A DNA stretch of 46,250 nt from assembly GCA_016124515.1 (NCBI GenBank), contig WGNN01000106.1, forward strand, positions 1 through 46,250. The letters run 5' to 3'. The notes under the pieces are model-generated. The model saw nothing but the letters and a program-made list of their open reading frames with translations, was not told the origin of the DNA and ran no database searches. Made by a program: the position numbers and the translations under genes. The stretch comes from a bacterium. GTDB taxonomy: Bacteria > Bacteroidota > Bacteroidia > CAILMK01 > JACPUW01. Below are positions 17,189 through 24,472 of the stretch, one piece after another (within the stretch, counting starts at the first letter, position 1; each line of letters starts with the position of its first letter).

Positions 17189-17218
17189 CATTTCATGCTT
17201 CATTTTGTGCATTTCGTG
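17189..17218 (+). promoter_or_regulatory. LytTR-like tandem operator, site 2
   Basis: CATTTCATG (17189-17197) and CATTTCGTG (17210-17218) start exactly 21 bp apart and are identical to the two halves of site 1. A further near-copy, CATTTTGTG (17201-17209), lies between them out of phase. A -7-like TATTCTTG follows at 17251-17258, and the lipoprotein ATG comes 26 bp after that. Confidence 0.65.
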
Positions 17219-17284
17219 TCGTGGCCGCAGCGCCAACAATTGTTGCGTTTTATTCTTGTGGCGCTATACAATTCAATACGAGAA

Positions 17285-17665
17285 ATGAAACATTTTACAA
17301 TCCTTGCCTTAGTGCTTTGTGCAGGTCTGCTCTTGAGCAGTTGCAACAAAGACAAAGTTGACATCACTGTTTCGGCAGACAAGTCATCACTCAAAGTAGG
17401 TGAAACCATCACCTTCGCCACGGCATTCAGCAATGCCGACTACGACTGCGCGGCTTGGTGGATTTCTGACAAGACCGGCGCCACGGTAACCTCAGAAACC
17501 GGTATAAAAGCCACTGCAGTTTACAGCGTGGAATTCAGCCCCACCACCGCGGGCGATTTCACCTTTAAAATAGAAGCATACCCCAAGTGCGATGGCGGCA
17601 TAGGCACAGGAAAAGAAGGTAAAGACTACTTCAGCGCAAGTACCTCTTTTACCGTGAGTGAATAA
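17285..17665 (+). CDS. small lipoprotein with Ig/PKD-like domain
   Basis: A 126-aa lipoprotein from the ATG at 17285. The open frame extends 50 codons further up through the operator region and is rejected there. The signal MKHFTILALVLCAGLLLSSC has lipobox LSSC (C20). The mature part, VDITVSADKSSLKVGETITF...FSPTTAGDFTFKIEAY, reads like a single Ig/PKD-type beta-sandwich. It has two cysteines that could pair. It stands alone, is preceded by LytTR-like site 2, and has no recognised function. Confidence 0.75.
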   Translation: MKHFTILALVLCAGLLLSSCNKDKVDITVSADKSSLKVGETITFATAFSNADYDCAAWWISDKTGATVTSETGIKATAVYSVEFSPTTAGDFTFKIEAYPKCDGGIGTGKEGKDYFSASTSFTVSE

Positions 17666-17997
17666 CAACGCTCACTGCTCCATTGCACTTGGTTTTTTAC
17701 TGAAAAAATATTTGGTTTAGTTCAGGGACTTACTGTAGAACAGTGATTGAAGGAGGCTTCCAATCTTGGCGGGTCTCCTTCATTTGCTGTTCACGAAGCA
17801 GCAAACCCCTCACCTATTCTATTGTGAGCTTTTGCGCTTTGCAGCACAATAGCCTGCGCAACTTCTTCCAATGAAGTGAACTGCGCTCAAGGCACTTTAT
17901 GCATTTCATGTCGCTTTTTATGTCATTCATACACAACATCGGGCTGTTTAGCCGAAGAAGCAACATATTGCAACCAGGAATATTTAACCCAAACAAG
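17666..17997. other. intergenic region with long-loop inverted repeat and operator
   Basis: 332 bp. An 8-bp inverted repeat TGAAGGAG/CTCCTTCA (17748-17755 and 17775-17782) brackets a 19-nt loop but lacks a T-tract. LytTR-like site 3 follows at 17902. I see no small gene. Confidence 0.4.
17902..17931 (+). promoter_or_regulatory. LytTR-like tandem operator, site 3 (one strong half)
   Basis: A perfect CATTTCATG half-site lies at 17902-17910, preceded by TG. The in-phase partner 21 bp on (17923-17931, TCATTCATA) keeps only the central TTCAT. It is 88 bp upstream of the Cys-rich lipoprotein ATG. Confidence 0.45.
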
Positions 17998-18579
17998 ATG
18001 AAGTATTTTTATACAACAGTGCTTATCTGTTTTGTATGGAGCGGTTGCAGCACCACGCAAGACAACTGCCCTTACACACAATATAATGGCACTGCAAATT
18101 GCAACAGTGGCTACTACCCCGTAAGCAGCGCCGGATGTTGCCCCGAAGGCACCCCTTATTATTGCTCTGACGACAACTCATGCTACGCCGACTGTGACTA
18201 TGCCAATAGCAATTGCGCGGCAAGTATTGTAAGAGCCAATGTAAATGGCAATACAGGTGGAAGCGGTGGCAATTCAGGCGGCAGTGGTGGCTGCGATTAT
18301 TCAATGAGTGGCTCTTGGACAAGGTACAACTCCAGCTACGGTTGCGACGGCCTCAAGGTGAGTTTCTCAGGCAGCAGCGGTCGAGTTACCAGCGCTCCAA
18401 GCGACTGTTGTTTCAATGTGGGCGACGAAATATGGACCAACTACGACGACCAAAATTGCACCATTGACATTATGGTACTCAATGGAAATACCTGCGAATT
18501 TTTGCGTTACGATACATATTCCATATACTTTGACAGTAAAAATGAGATAAGTATCAGCAGTACGCATTACAAAAGATAG
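17998..18579 (+). CDS. cysteine-rich lipoprotein (two-domain, Gly/Ser linker)
   Basis: A 193-aa lipoprotein from the ATG at 17998; the longer frame upstream overlaps the operator. The lipobox is WSGC (C17). The mature part has 14 further cysteines in two blocks. The N-terminal block has 8 Cys, including GCCPEG, and runs to about residue 78. Then comes a Gly/Ser/Asn linker (about 84-98), and a C-terminal block opens with CDYS and contains DCCFNVGDEIW. The even Cys number suggests disulfides. The plan parallels the lipoprotein at 21481. No known family is recognised. It has LytTR-like site 3 upstream. Confidence 0.75.
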   Translation: MKYFYTTVLICFVWSGCSTTQDNCPYTQYNGTANCNSGYYPVSSAGCCPEGTPYYCSDDNSCYADCDYANSNCAASIVRANVNGNTGGSGGNSGGSGGCDYSMSGSWTRYNSSYGCDGLKVSFSGSSGRVTSAPSDCCFNVGDEIWTNYDDQNCTIDIMVLNGNTCEFLRYDTYSIYFDSKNEISISSTHYKR

Positions 18580-18829
18580 TAATATTTTAACCGATGTTAA
18601 CAAATAATTTGTAGTATTGCCCATGAAAGCGTTCGGTAATATCCATCATAATATCTGGTGAATGAGTCATTAGATAAATTTAAAGTGATTATTGCATGGC
18701 AAGGCATACCGAACATTACCCACCACGAGCGAATTTCTCAATCATCTATTTATTTTCATTGTGGAATGTATCCAAACCTATGGAAACATTTCCCAGCGCT
18801 ACCATAATGGTCTCCTTAAAATCAATTGC
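18580..18829. other. intergenic region before large lipoprotein gene
   Basis: 250 bp, AT-rich. The ATTTC words near 18733 and 18754 are not in 21-bp phase, so I do not call an operator here. No hairpin terminator or small gene is seen. Confidence 0.35.
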
Positions 18830-20485
18830 ATGAAGTCCATCAAATTATTATCCGGCCTTTTGGCTATTGTGCTGCTGGCATTTGTTGCGGCTAATTGTGG
18901 CAAGAAGGATGTTCCACCGGACAACAACAATAATACACAGGACACATTTACCTTACGCTTAAACAAATACGCATTCAAAGCGTATGAAATTGGTGTCGTA
19001 CGCAGCAGCCAAACATTCAGTCAGGATACGTTTGAAGGCAGGCTGGGTGATAAAGTTATGGTATTTAAGAAAACTGATGACAGTCGATTATCTTTTTTAG
19101 TACCTGATGTGCCCACAGGTGATTATGATCTTAAGTTACAATCATTAAACTACAATTTATCATTATCCATTACGGAAGCCGCAAAAGTGCAAGCCCCGTT
19201 GCAAGAACTAAGCGCCTTTGTGGGTAACTACGATAAGGATTTTGATGACATGAAAGTCCATGTGCTAAAAATGGACAGCATGGGATTTATTACCGACAAG
19301 GAAGCCCAAATTGCCGCTATTGAAACAATGCGCGACAGCACCAAGTGGGCCGTGGAGCAGTTCAAAAATCTATCGATGGAAGAGCAGCAGCAGGCCATGC
19401 AGTTTATCAATGCCAACCGCGAAGCTTTGGATGAACTCAACAGGATATTAGATGGCATTTACCAAGACGGCAGCTTTAAAAAAGCTACATGCGAAACTGA
19501 AAAAGATTGGGAAAAAGCCAAATGCTTAATCAATGAATTCAGGTTTGGTGTAAGACAGGCCACCCTACCGGCGGTTGTGGGTGGAATAGCAGGATCATTC
19601 TTTGCAGGTGTTGGCGCCTTGCCCGGTTCAATTATTGGCGCAGTGCTGTTTAGAAATACCGTAATAAAAGGTATAAAAAGAGCAGTAGGCGCATCAGTAG
19701 AACTGGCTAAATGGGCATTCGTTCCTGTGGACAATGTAACTGCAGAAGTGGCGGTATTTAAAGATGTCTTAAAATTCAAAGAGACACCAAAAGAAATAAC
19801 TTATTCATTTGAAACACGATCGCCCAATAAAAACCTTGATGCCAATGTGGCCGACTTAGGTGTATTATTTGAATGTATGGGTCTAATAGAAGATTTGTGC
19901 AGAAGGTTGAACGTAGAAAATGCCAAAGTTGTAAGCAATGATATTAAGAAGAAATATGATCCACAGGACTTTAGCAGGCTTCAGATGGTTGTTACCAACA
20001 ACAGCGCAGTGCGCGGTGAAGTTATTCCTCAATACGGAGGCAATCCGCAACTTCATTTTACTACTGATGAAAAGGTAAGTCAGCAATTCAGGTTTAAATT
20101 GGTATTGCCTTACGGCCCATATACCATCAGCTCAAAGGAACTCGATGCAGAATTGGAAGTAATCAATTTCAATTATGAGGGTACTTGGCAATTGAATTAT
20201 TTTGACCCCGCGGACACAACAAAACCATACCAAGATGATATTTATGTTTTTGATGCCAATGGACATAGCACAAGTGCCAAGCATAGAATGTACGCAAATG
20301 GAAGCCCATCGGAATGGCAAGAATACGCACCGGAAGAGCCGTTTTCAATCAACTATGATGGTGAAACATTAAATATAACTGACCTATATTTTGGCGTGAC
20401 TTTCAGGTTCAATGTACGCTCATCCAAACAACGGATATTTCACTCAGCCCCTGGCAGTTGGACCGGAGTCCTTAGAAGACAATGA
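18830..20485 (+). CDS. large lipoprotein-like envelope protein of unknown function
   Basis: 551 aa from the ATG at 18830, which begins MKSIKLLSGLLAIVLLAFVA. The upstream extension of 46 codons lacks a signal and is rejected. C23 follows AAN, so the lipobox has an unusual Asn at -1. An N-terminal beta-rich part (about 40-125) is followed by a helical acidic region (about 130-235), then a Gly/Ala-rich hydrophobic segment (about 243-280, VVGGIAGSFFAGVGALPGS) that could insert in a membrane. A C-terminal beta region ends in a lipocalin-like stretch (YEGTWQLNYFDP...DGETLNITDLYFGVTFRF). I recognise no family. It has no operator of the neighbouring type. Confidence 0.65.
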   Translation: MKSIKLLSGLLAIVLLAFVAANCGKKDVPPDNNNNTQDTFTLRLNKYAFKAYEIGVVRSSQTFSQDTFEGRLGDKVMVFKKTDDSRLSFLVPDVPTGDYDLKLQSLNYNLSLSITEAAKVQAPLQELSAFVGNYDKDFDDMKVHVLKMDSMGFITDKEAQIAAIETMRDSTKWAVEQFKNLSMEEQQQAMQFINANREALDELNRILDGIYQDGSFKKATCETEKDWEKAKCLINEFRFGVRQATLPAVVGGIAGSFFAGVGALPGSIIGAVLFRNTVIKGIKRAVGASVELAKWAFVPVDNVTAEVAVFKDVLKFKETPKEITYSFETRSPNKNLDANVADLGVLFECMGLIEDLCRRLNVENAKVVSNDIKKKYDPQDFSRLQMVVTNNSAVRGEVIPQYGGNPQLHFTTDEKVSQQFRFKLVLPYGPYTISSKELDAELEVINFNYEGTWQLNYFDPADTTKPYQDDIYVFDANGHSTSAKHRMYANGSPSEWQEYAPEEPFSINYDGETLNITDLYFGVTFRFNVRSSKQRIFHSAPGSWTGVLRRQ

Positions 20486-20682
20486 TAATGTATCTATAAT
20501 GCTAACAACCGAAACGGAAATCAAAACAACAAAAAGCAATTGTGAATTTCAAAACAATTTTACCGGCATCCTTAATACGAATTCGGTACACCTGCTATGT
20601 GATGTCTAAACCGTATTCCTAATACCACAATGAAACCGATTCTTTACCCAAATACCTTTACTGCAAATAGTTTTTATATTAT

Positions 20683-21363
20683 ATGAACAAAAATTTACTC
20701 ACCATTGGTATGTTGCTCCTTTTGGTCATAGGAGTTTCCAATTTGTATATTAACATCCACCAAAGTGCGGGGCCAAATGCAGCGCATAATGATGAACCGC
20801 AAATGGAAAAACCGCGGCTATCTCTAATGCCCGAAGGTAATAATCCATTTATCGGGCCTGCCGATGCGCCGGTTACCATGCTCGCCTTTGTTGATTATGA
20901 TTGCCCCTATTGCAAGTTGTTTATCAAAGACCAATTGCCTTTACTTATGGAAAAATACGTGCGCAAAGGTGCTTTGAAAATTGTATTTAAAGACCATCCA
21001 TTGGAGCGGCACGCGCAGGCTCCGCAGTTGGCGGTAGTGGCACACCGTTATTTTCAACGAAAAACGTTTGACGCCTTTTTGAAAAACATAATAGATCCGG
21101 CATTTAATGCAGCGCAATTTATAAATGATGAAATGGCGCAATTTCCTGCCGATAGCATGGACAATGTGTATCGCAGCGAAATGTCGAGCAGCAAGTTTTT
21201 GGCAGGCGTGGCAGGCATTACGGCCACCCCCACTTTTGTGGTAAACAACCGCATATTGGTTGGCCTTAGAAAACCTGAAGAATTGGAAGCCCTTATTGAC
21301 TACAGCTTGAAAAATGCAGGCAGCAAACCGCAGGTAGAGTCTCCGGCGGGCAGTTGCAATTGA
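20683..21363 (+). CDS. DsbA-like thioredoxin-fold oxidoreductase
   Basis: A 226-aa membrane-anchored periplasmic protein. It has a hydrophobic anchor at 5-24, then a DSBA/Thioredoxin_4 domain with DYDCPYCKLF (CPYC, C74 and C77) and the cis-proline loop ITATPTFVVNN near 187. The family catalyses thiol-disulfide exchange and is usually recycled by a DsbB or VKOR partner, which is not in the window. It lies between lipoprotein genes whose mature parts contain 10-14 cysteines, so a role in oxidising them is a reasonable inference. It is transcribed with them but is separated from neighbours by 197 and 117 bp. Confidence 0.88.
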   Translation: MNKNLLTIGMLLLLVIGVSNLYINIHQSAGPNAAHNDEPQMEKPRLSLMPEGNNPFIGPADAPVTMLAFVDYDCPYCKLFIKDQLPLLMEKYVRKGALKIVFKDHPLERHAQAPQLAVVAHRYFQRKTFDAFLKNIIDPAFNAAQFINDEMAQFPADSMDNVYRSEMSSSKFLAGVAGITATPTFVVNNRILVGLRKPEELEALIDYSLKNAGSKPQVESPAGSCN

Positions 21364-21374
21364 TGCCGCTCAGG

Positions 21375-21404
21375 TATTTCATGTAGCAATTTGCGCATTT
21401 AACG
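21375..21404 (+). promoter_or_regulatory. LytTR-like tandem operator, site 4
   Basis: TATTTCATG-TAGC (from 21375) and CATTTAACG-CAGC (from 21396) start 21 bp apart. The first half is strong, the second keeps CATTT and the trailing AGC. A -7-like TTGTTTTG (21447-21454) follows, 51 bp from the second half-site start, the same offset as at site 1. The TTG start comes 26 bp later. Confidence 0.5.
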
Positions 21405-21480
21405 CAGCTTTTACCAGCTCGCTTTTCGCAGTTGGATGAAAGCCCATTGTTTTGATTGTACAACCTTAAATCTCTATATT

Positions 21481-22032
21481 TTGAAAACATTTACCCTAGT
21501 CAGCACGCTGTTCATGCTCACCGTAATCTCGGCGTGCAACCTTGACATGAATTGGCCGGGTGTGTGCGAGAGCAAAATGAGCACCACCTCAGGCAACACG
21601 TATTATTATTGCGAGACATCAGAGAGTGCTGATGTTTGCGAATCGAGCAACATTGGCTCGCACCACTACAGCTCCGAATCGTGCAAAAACCTGGGATATA
21701 CCGAAAAAGGCGGCAGCTCGGTTTCGTGGAAAGACGGCGATGTATATTTCATCTCGCCCGATGGAGCCAATACACCCGGCTCAAACGGCTACTACTCAGG
21801 CGGTGGCAGCAGTAGCGGTGGCAGCAGTAGCGGTGGTGGCGGCGGAGGTGCCAACTGCGACATGTCCAATTATAAAGGTCCCGAGTTCAATGTCCAAATC
21901 GATTCGCAATGCAAAACTGCCTATTTGTACGATTGTGCGGGCGAAACCGATCACCGCGATGTGGCTTGTCGCCTGTATTATGAATGGGACGACGGTTCAG
22001 GTTCCTTTCCAAAATGCCCTTATTGTCCATAG
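21481..22032 (+). CDS. cysteine-rich lipoprotein (TTG start, Gly/Ser linker)
   Basis: 183 aa from a TTG at 21481, which gives an ideal lipoprotein signal (MKTFTLVSTLFMLTVISAC, C19). The in-frame ATG 15 codons earlier adds a polar, Cys-containing stretch and is less likely. The mature part has 10 cysteines: four before a Gly/Ser linker (about 103-123) and six after it, opening with NCDMS and ending KCPYCP. This Cys-block, linker, Cys-block plan matches the lipoprotein at 17998, although I see little direct alignment. Function is unknown. It has LytTR-like site 4 upstream and is followed after 69 bp by another lipoprotein gene. Confidence 0.72.
   Translation: MKTFTLVSTLFMLTVISACNLDMNWPGVCESKMSTTSGNTYYYCETSESADVCESSNIGSHHYSSESCKNLGYTEKGGSSVSWKDGDVYFISPDGANTPGSNGYYSGGGSSSGGSSSGGGGGGANCDMSNYKGPEFNVQIDSQCKTAYLYDCAGETDHRDVACRLYYEWDDGSGSFPKCPYCP
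21802..21840 (+). repeat. 15-bp in-frame tandem repeat encoding Gly/Ser linker
   Basis: GGTGGCAGCAGTAGC occurs twice (21802-21816, 21817-21831), then a partial GGTGGTGGC. It encodes G-G-S-S-S units in the linker of the Cys-rich lipoprotein and could vary in length by slippage. Confidence 0.7.
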
Positions 22033-22101
22033 TAGCCAAATAATACCCAACCGCCTTCCATATAAAATTCAATTGCATAAACTAAACCTAAAATACAAAT
22101 T

Positions 22102-22650
22102 ATGAGAGCTCTATTATTTATTTTCAGCCTATCTGTGCTGTTATTTGCAACATCTTGTTTCCCTACCACTTACACAACCACGGTTGAACCCATACAACCC
22201 AAGTTTGTGTCGATTGAAAAAATACTACAGCTAAAACTGAACAGCAGCTATGGCGAGGTGGTAAATACCCTGGGGCAAGTGCCCTACAACGTACTTAGCG
22301 CACAAACCGGCGAATACACCATTTACAGCTATTGGTACCGCCTTATTGAGCGCGAAGTAAATCCTAAAAAAGCCGTGGAAATAGGCGGCGAAACCGAAGG
22401 AGATCCCATTTACCGCGAATCGATGCAAAACCTGTTTCTATTTTTTAAAGATAATAAATTGGAAGCCTACGTAACCACTCAGGGGCTCAACGAGTCAACT
22501 TGGCTCATTATGATGAACAATACTTTGTACAAAGTGTCAAAGGAAAAAGGTGATTTTATTATTTTGCCGGCTACCGATGAAGACAAAGAAGAAATGGAAA
22601 AACCCGGTGGTGATGAGAAACCGGCTGGTTTTATCAATGGATTTTTCTAG
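22102..22650 (+). CDS. SmpA/OmlA-like small lipoprotein
   Basis: A 182-aa lipoprotein with signal MRALLFIFSLSVLLFATSC (lipobox ATSC, C19). The segment LKLNSSYGEVVNTLGQVPYNV...TIYSYWYRL...LFLFFKDNKLEAY has the plan of SmpA/OmlA or BLIP-like domains: a G-x-V-x-x-x-LG-P-type turn, then beta strands ending in a F-x-D-x-K-L-x-x-Y-like strand. Such domains appear in outer-membrane assembly lipoproteins and inhibitors, and the specific role here is unknown. It probably shares the transcript of the Cys-rich lipoprotein upstream and ends at a strong terminator. Confidence 0.7.
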   Translation: MRALLFIFSLSVLLFATSCFPTTYTTTVEPIQPKFVSIEKILQLKLNSSYGEVVNTLGQVPYNVLSAQTGEYTIYSYWYRLIEREVNPKKAVEIGGETEGDPIYRESMQNLFLFFKDNKLEAYVTTQGLNESTWLIMMNNTLYKVSKEKGDFIILPATDEDKEEMEKPGGDEKPAGFINGFF

Positions 22651-22669
22651 GCATTTTTTATATCAAAAC

Positions 22670-22707
22670 AAACCGGATGTCCTTTTATACGTGAAGGCAT
22701 CCGGTTT
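22670..22707. terminator. bidirectional terminator
   Basis: AAACCGGATG (22670-22679) pairs perfectly with CATCCGGTTT (22698-22707), followed by further T residues. It separates the plus-strand secreted-protein run from the convergent Trp-repeat gene. Confidence 0.8.
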
Positions 22708-22760
22708 TTATTTGGTGCATACCCGAGTTGGTTACATTTTCGCTCAGGCATAAAAATTCA

Positions 22761-23813
22761 TCAAACCACCAACAGCTTGTCAGCATCCATTTGCTCCAAC
22801 GAATTTTGAAACATTTTGTTCCACAATTCACGGTTCAGGGCCAGCCGCGACCAATTCCAGTGGTCTTTATATTTTTCGAGCAGGGCAACTGACCAAGGCA
22901 AAGCGGCATTTCCGGCCAAGCCAAAGTCGCCAAAAAAATCCAATTTATCGCTGAATTCTTCTATCAAGTCATCGTTCCAATCCATTGCTTCATTGGCACT
23001 TATACCGTCATTTCCCCAGTGCAGTTCGTCGGCAAATGCCCTGAGCCATTCCACTTGCCATTGCATGTTTTTGGTACTGCTCAATACGAAAAAGTTCACC
23101 TCTTCGCGGTTGTTTTGCAATAAATCAAATGTCCATGGAAACTTGCCATTGGCACTTGCAAACCACAAATCAACTTCGTCGCGGTATTTTTCCAACACTT
23201 CGTTCCAAGGCAGGTTTTCGTTGAGTGTAAGCGATTGCCAACTCCACTTGCCCAGGTATTTTTCTATTAGTTCCATGCTCATGGGCAGGGCCTTATTGGC
23301 TGCCAGCACTTCCCATTCCCATTTGTCAGCAAATTGGTTGATGAGTTCTTCGCTCCAGGGCAATGCCGTATTGGCACTTAGTGTAGTAAAATCGAGCACA
23401 TCGGCAAAATGCGCAATAAGTTCGGCAGACCAGGGCAAGCCCTTATTGGCCGAAATGTAGGGCCATACCCAACTTTCCTTGTGGTTTTCAAGTAATTCCA
23501 TGCTCCAGGGCACATGTTCATTCTCGCTCATACTCATCACATTCCAGCGGTCGGCAAAGTTGTTGATCAACTCGTGAGACCACGGTAAGGAAGGGCTGTA
23601 ACTCAAAATATCCCAGTCCCATAAATCGGCAAATCGGCTTATTATGTCTTCGGTCCACTTCATTTTGTGGTTGCTGCTTACCAACTGCCAGTTGAGGCGT
23701 TCGCCATATTGCTCCAATTGCTCCAAAGTGAAGGGATAATTTCTTGACAAAATGGCTTTTGCAAATTTTGGACGACGTTCCAACAGGTCGATATTCATTT
23801 CCAATTCGTTCAT
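22761..23813 (-). CDS. Trp-rich tandem-repeat protein (12 x about 25 aa)
   Basis: A 350-aa protein made almost wholly of repeats: about twelve units of 24-28 residues with consensus LPWS-x-ELI-x-x-FADKW-x-W-x-x-LSANKA. Each has a conserved Pro-Trp, a Leu-Ile pair, a Trp/Leu-Asp/Asn-Trp/Phe cluster and a Ser-x-Asn turn. There is no signal peptide or membrane segment, so it is probably a cytoplasmic repeat solenoid used for binding. I do not recall a functional name for this repeat. Its ATG overlaps the DUF2461 gene stop (TGATG), so it is the last gene of the rluA-type/lutA/ldh/DUF2461 operon. Confidence 0.85.
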   Translation of the reverse strand: MNELEMNIDLLERRPKFAKAILSRNYPFTLEQLEQYGERLNWQLVSSNHKMKWTEDIISRFADLWDWDILSYSPSLPWSHELINNFADRWNVMSMSENEHVPWSMELLENHKESWVWPYISANKGLPWSAELIAHFADVLDFTTLSANTALPWSEELINQFADKWEWEVLAANKALPMSMELIEKYLGKWSWQSLTLNENLPWNEVLEKYRDEVDLWFASANGKFPWTFDLLQNNREEVNFFVLSSTKNMQWQVEWLRAFADELHWGNDGISANEAMDWNDDLIEEFSDKLDFFGDFGLAGNAALPWSVALLEKYKDHWNWSRLALNRELWNKMFQNSLEQMDADKLLVV

Positions 23814-24472
23814 CAGCTTATAAAAGTTTCATTTAAAAATCGGTTAAAGGGGTGCATAGCCTTGTATATGGCCACCAATTTGGCGGCGCTGTTGCTTTGG
23901 GTTAATTCTGCATGGGCTATGCTGTGCACTACAAAATAACTTTTTAGTTTTAGCAATTCAATATGCTCGTGGTCGCGCGGATATCCTTTGGGTGCAGTAT
24001 CGAGTTTTTCGCCGACCACCTCGCCAAATAATTGCTTAAATTCATTGGTTTCTATAATATCGAGCAATTGCGACGGATTGTTGTCTATTTCCTGTCTTAT
24101 TTTGCGCAGTACAGGTGTGCCGGGTTGGTACATGCCGCCGCCAAGCATACTATTTTCTGCCGCTACTTTAAAATAATATCCCGCATAATTTGAATTGCGT
24201 CCGCCCAAGGCTATGTAAGCACCAAAATGTGTCTTGTAAGGCGCCGCATTGCCCATTTGTTTGGTGTCGCGGTAAATTCTGAACATGCAATCTTCGGCCT
24301 CAAGTCCTTCAAGATGGTGGTCAAATTCAGCTATTCCGCTTATTAGTTCCTGCACAAATTCGCGGGCATTGTCGCGGGCTTGGTTATAATCGTCGTGGTG
24401 GTTGTTAAACCACTCTTTATTATTATTTTCACTAAGCAGTTGTAGAAAGTCAATAGTACTTTGTGCAATCAT
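23813..24472 (-). CDS. DUF2461 domain-containing protein
   Basis: A 219-aa cytoplasmic protein matching DUF2461 (TIGR02453) throughout. It has the N-terminal FLQLLSENNNKEWFNNHHDDY, the central CMFRIYRDTKQMGNAAPYKTHFGA (about 62-85), then GGGMYQPGTPVLRKIRQEI and a C-terminal segment with PKGYPRDHEHIELLKLKSYFV. The family is widespread but of unknown biochemical function. It overlaps the dehydrogenase gene upstream and the Trp-repeat gene downstream by TGATG junctions, so translation is coupled. Confidence 0.92.
   Translation of the reverse strand: MIAQSTIDFLQLLSENNNKEWFNNHHDDYNQARDNAREFVQELISGIAEFDHHLEGLEAEDCMFRIYRDTKQMGNAAPYKTHFGAYIALGGRNSNYAGYYFKVAAENSMLGGGMYQPGTPVLRKIRQEIDNNPSQLLDIIETNEFKQLFGEVVGEKLDTAPKGYPRDHEHIELLKLKSYFVVHSIAHAELTQSNSAAKLVAIYKAMHPFNRFLNETFIS

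Noticed and set aside
18731-18760. possible fifth LytTR-like site before the large lipoprotein
   Set aside because: The ATTTC and TTTTC words are 20 bp apart and lack the trailing TG; not convincingly in phase.
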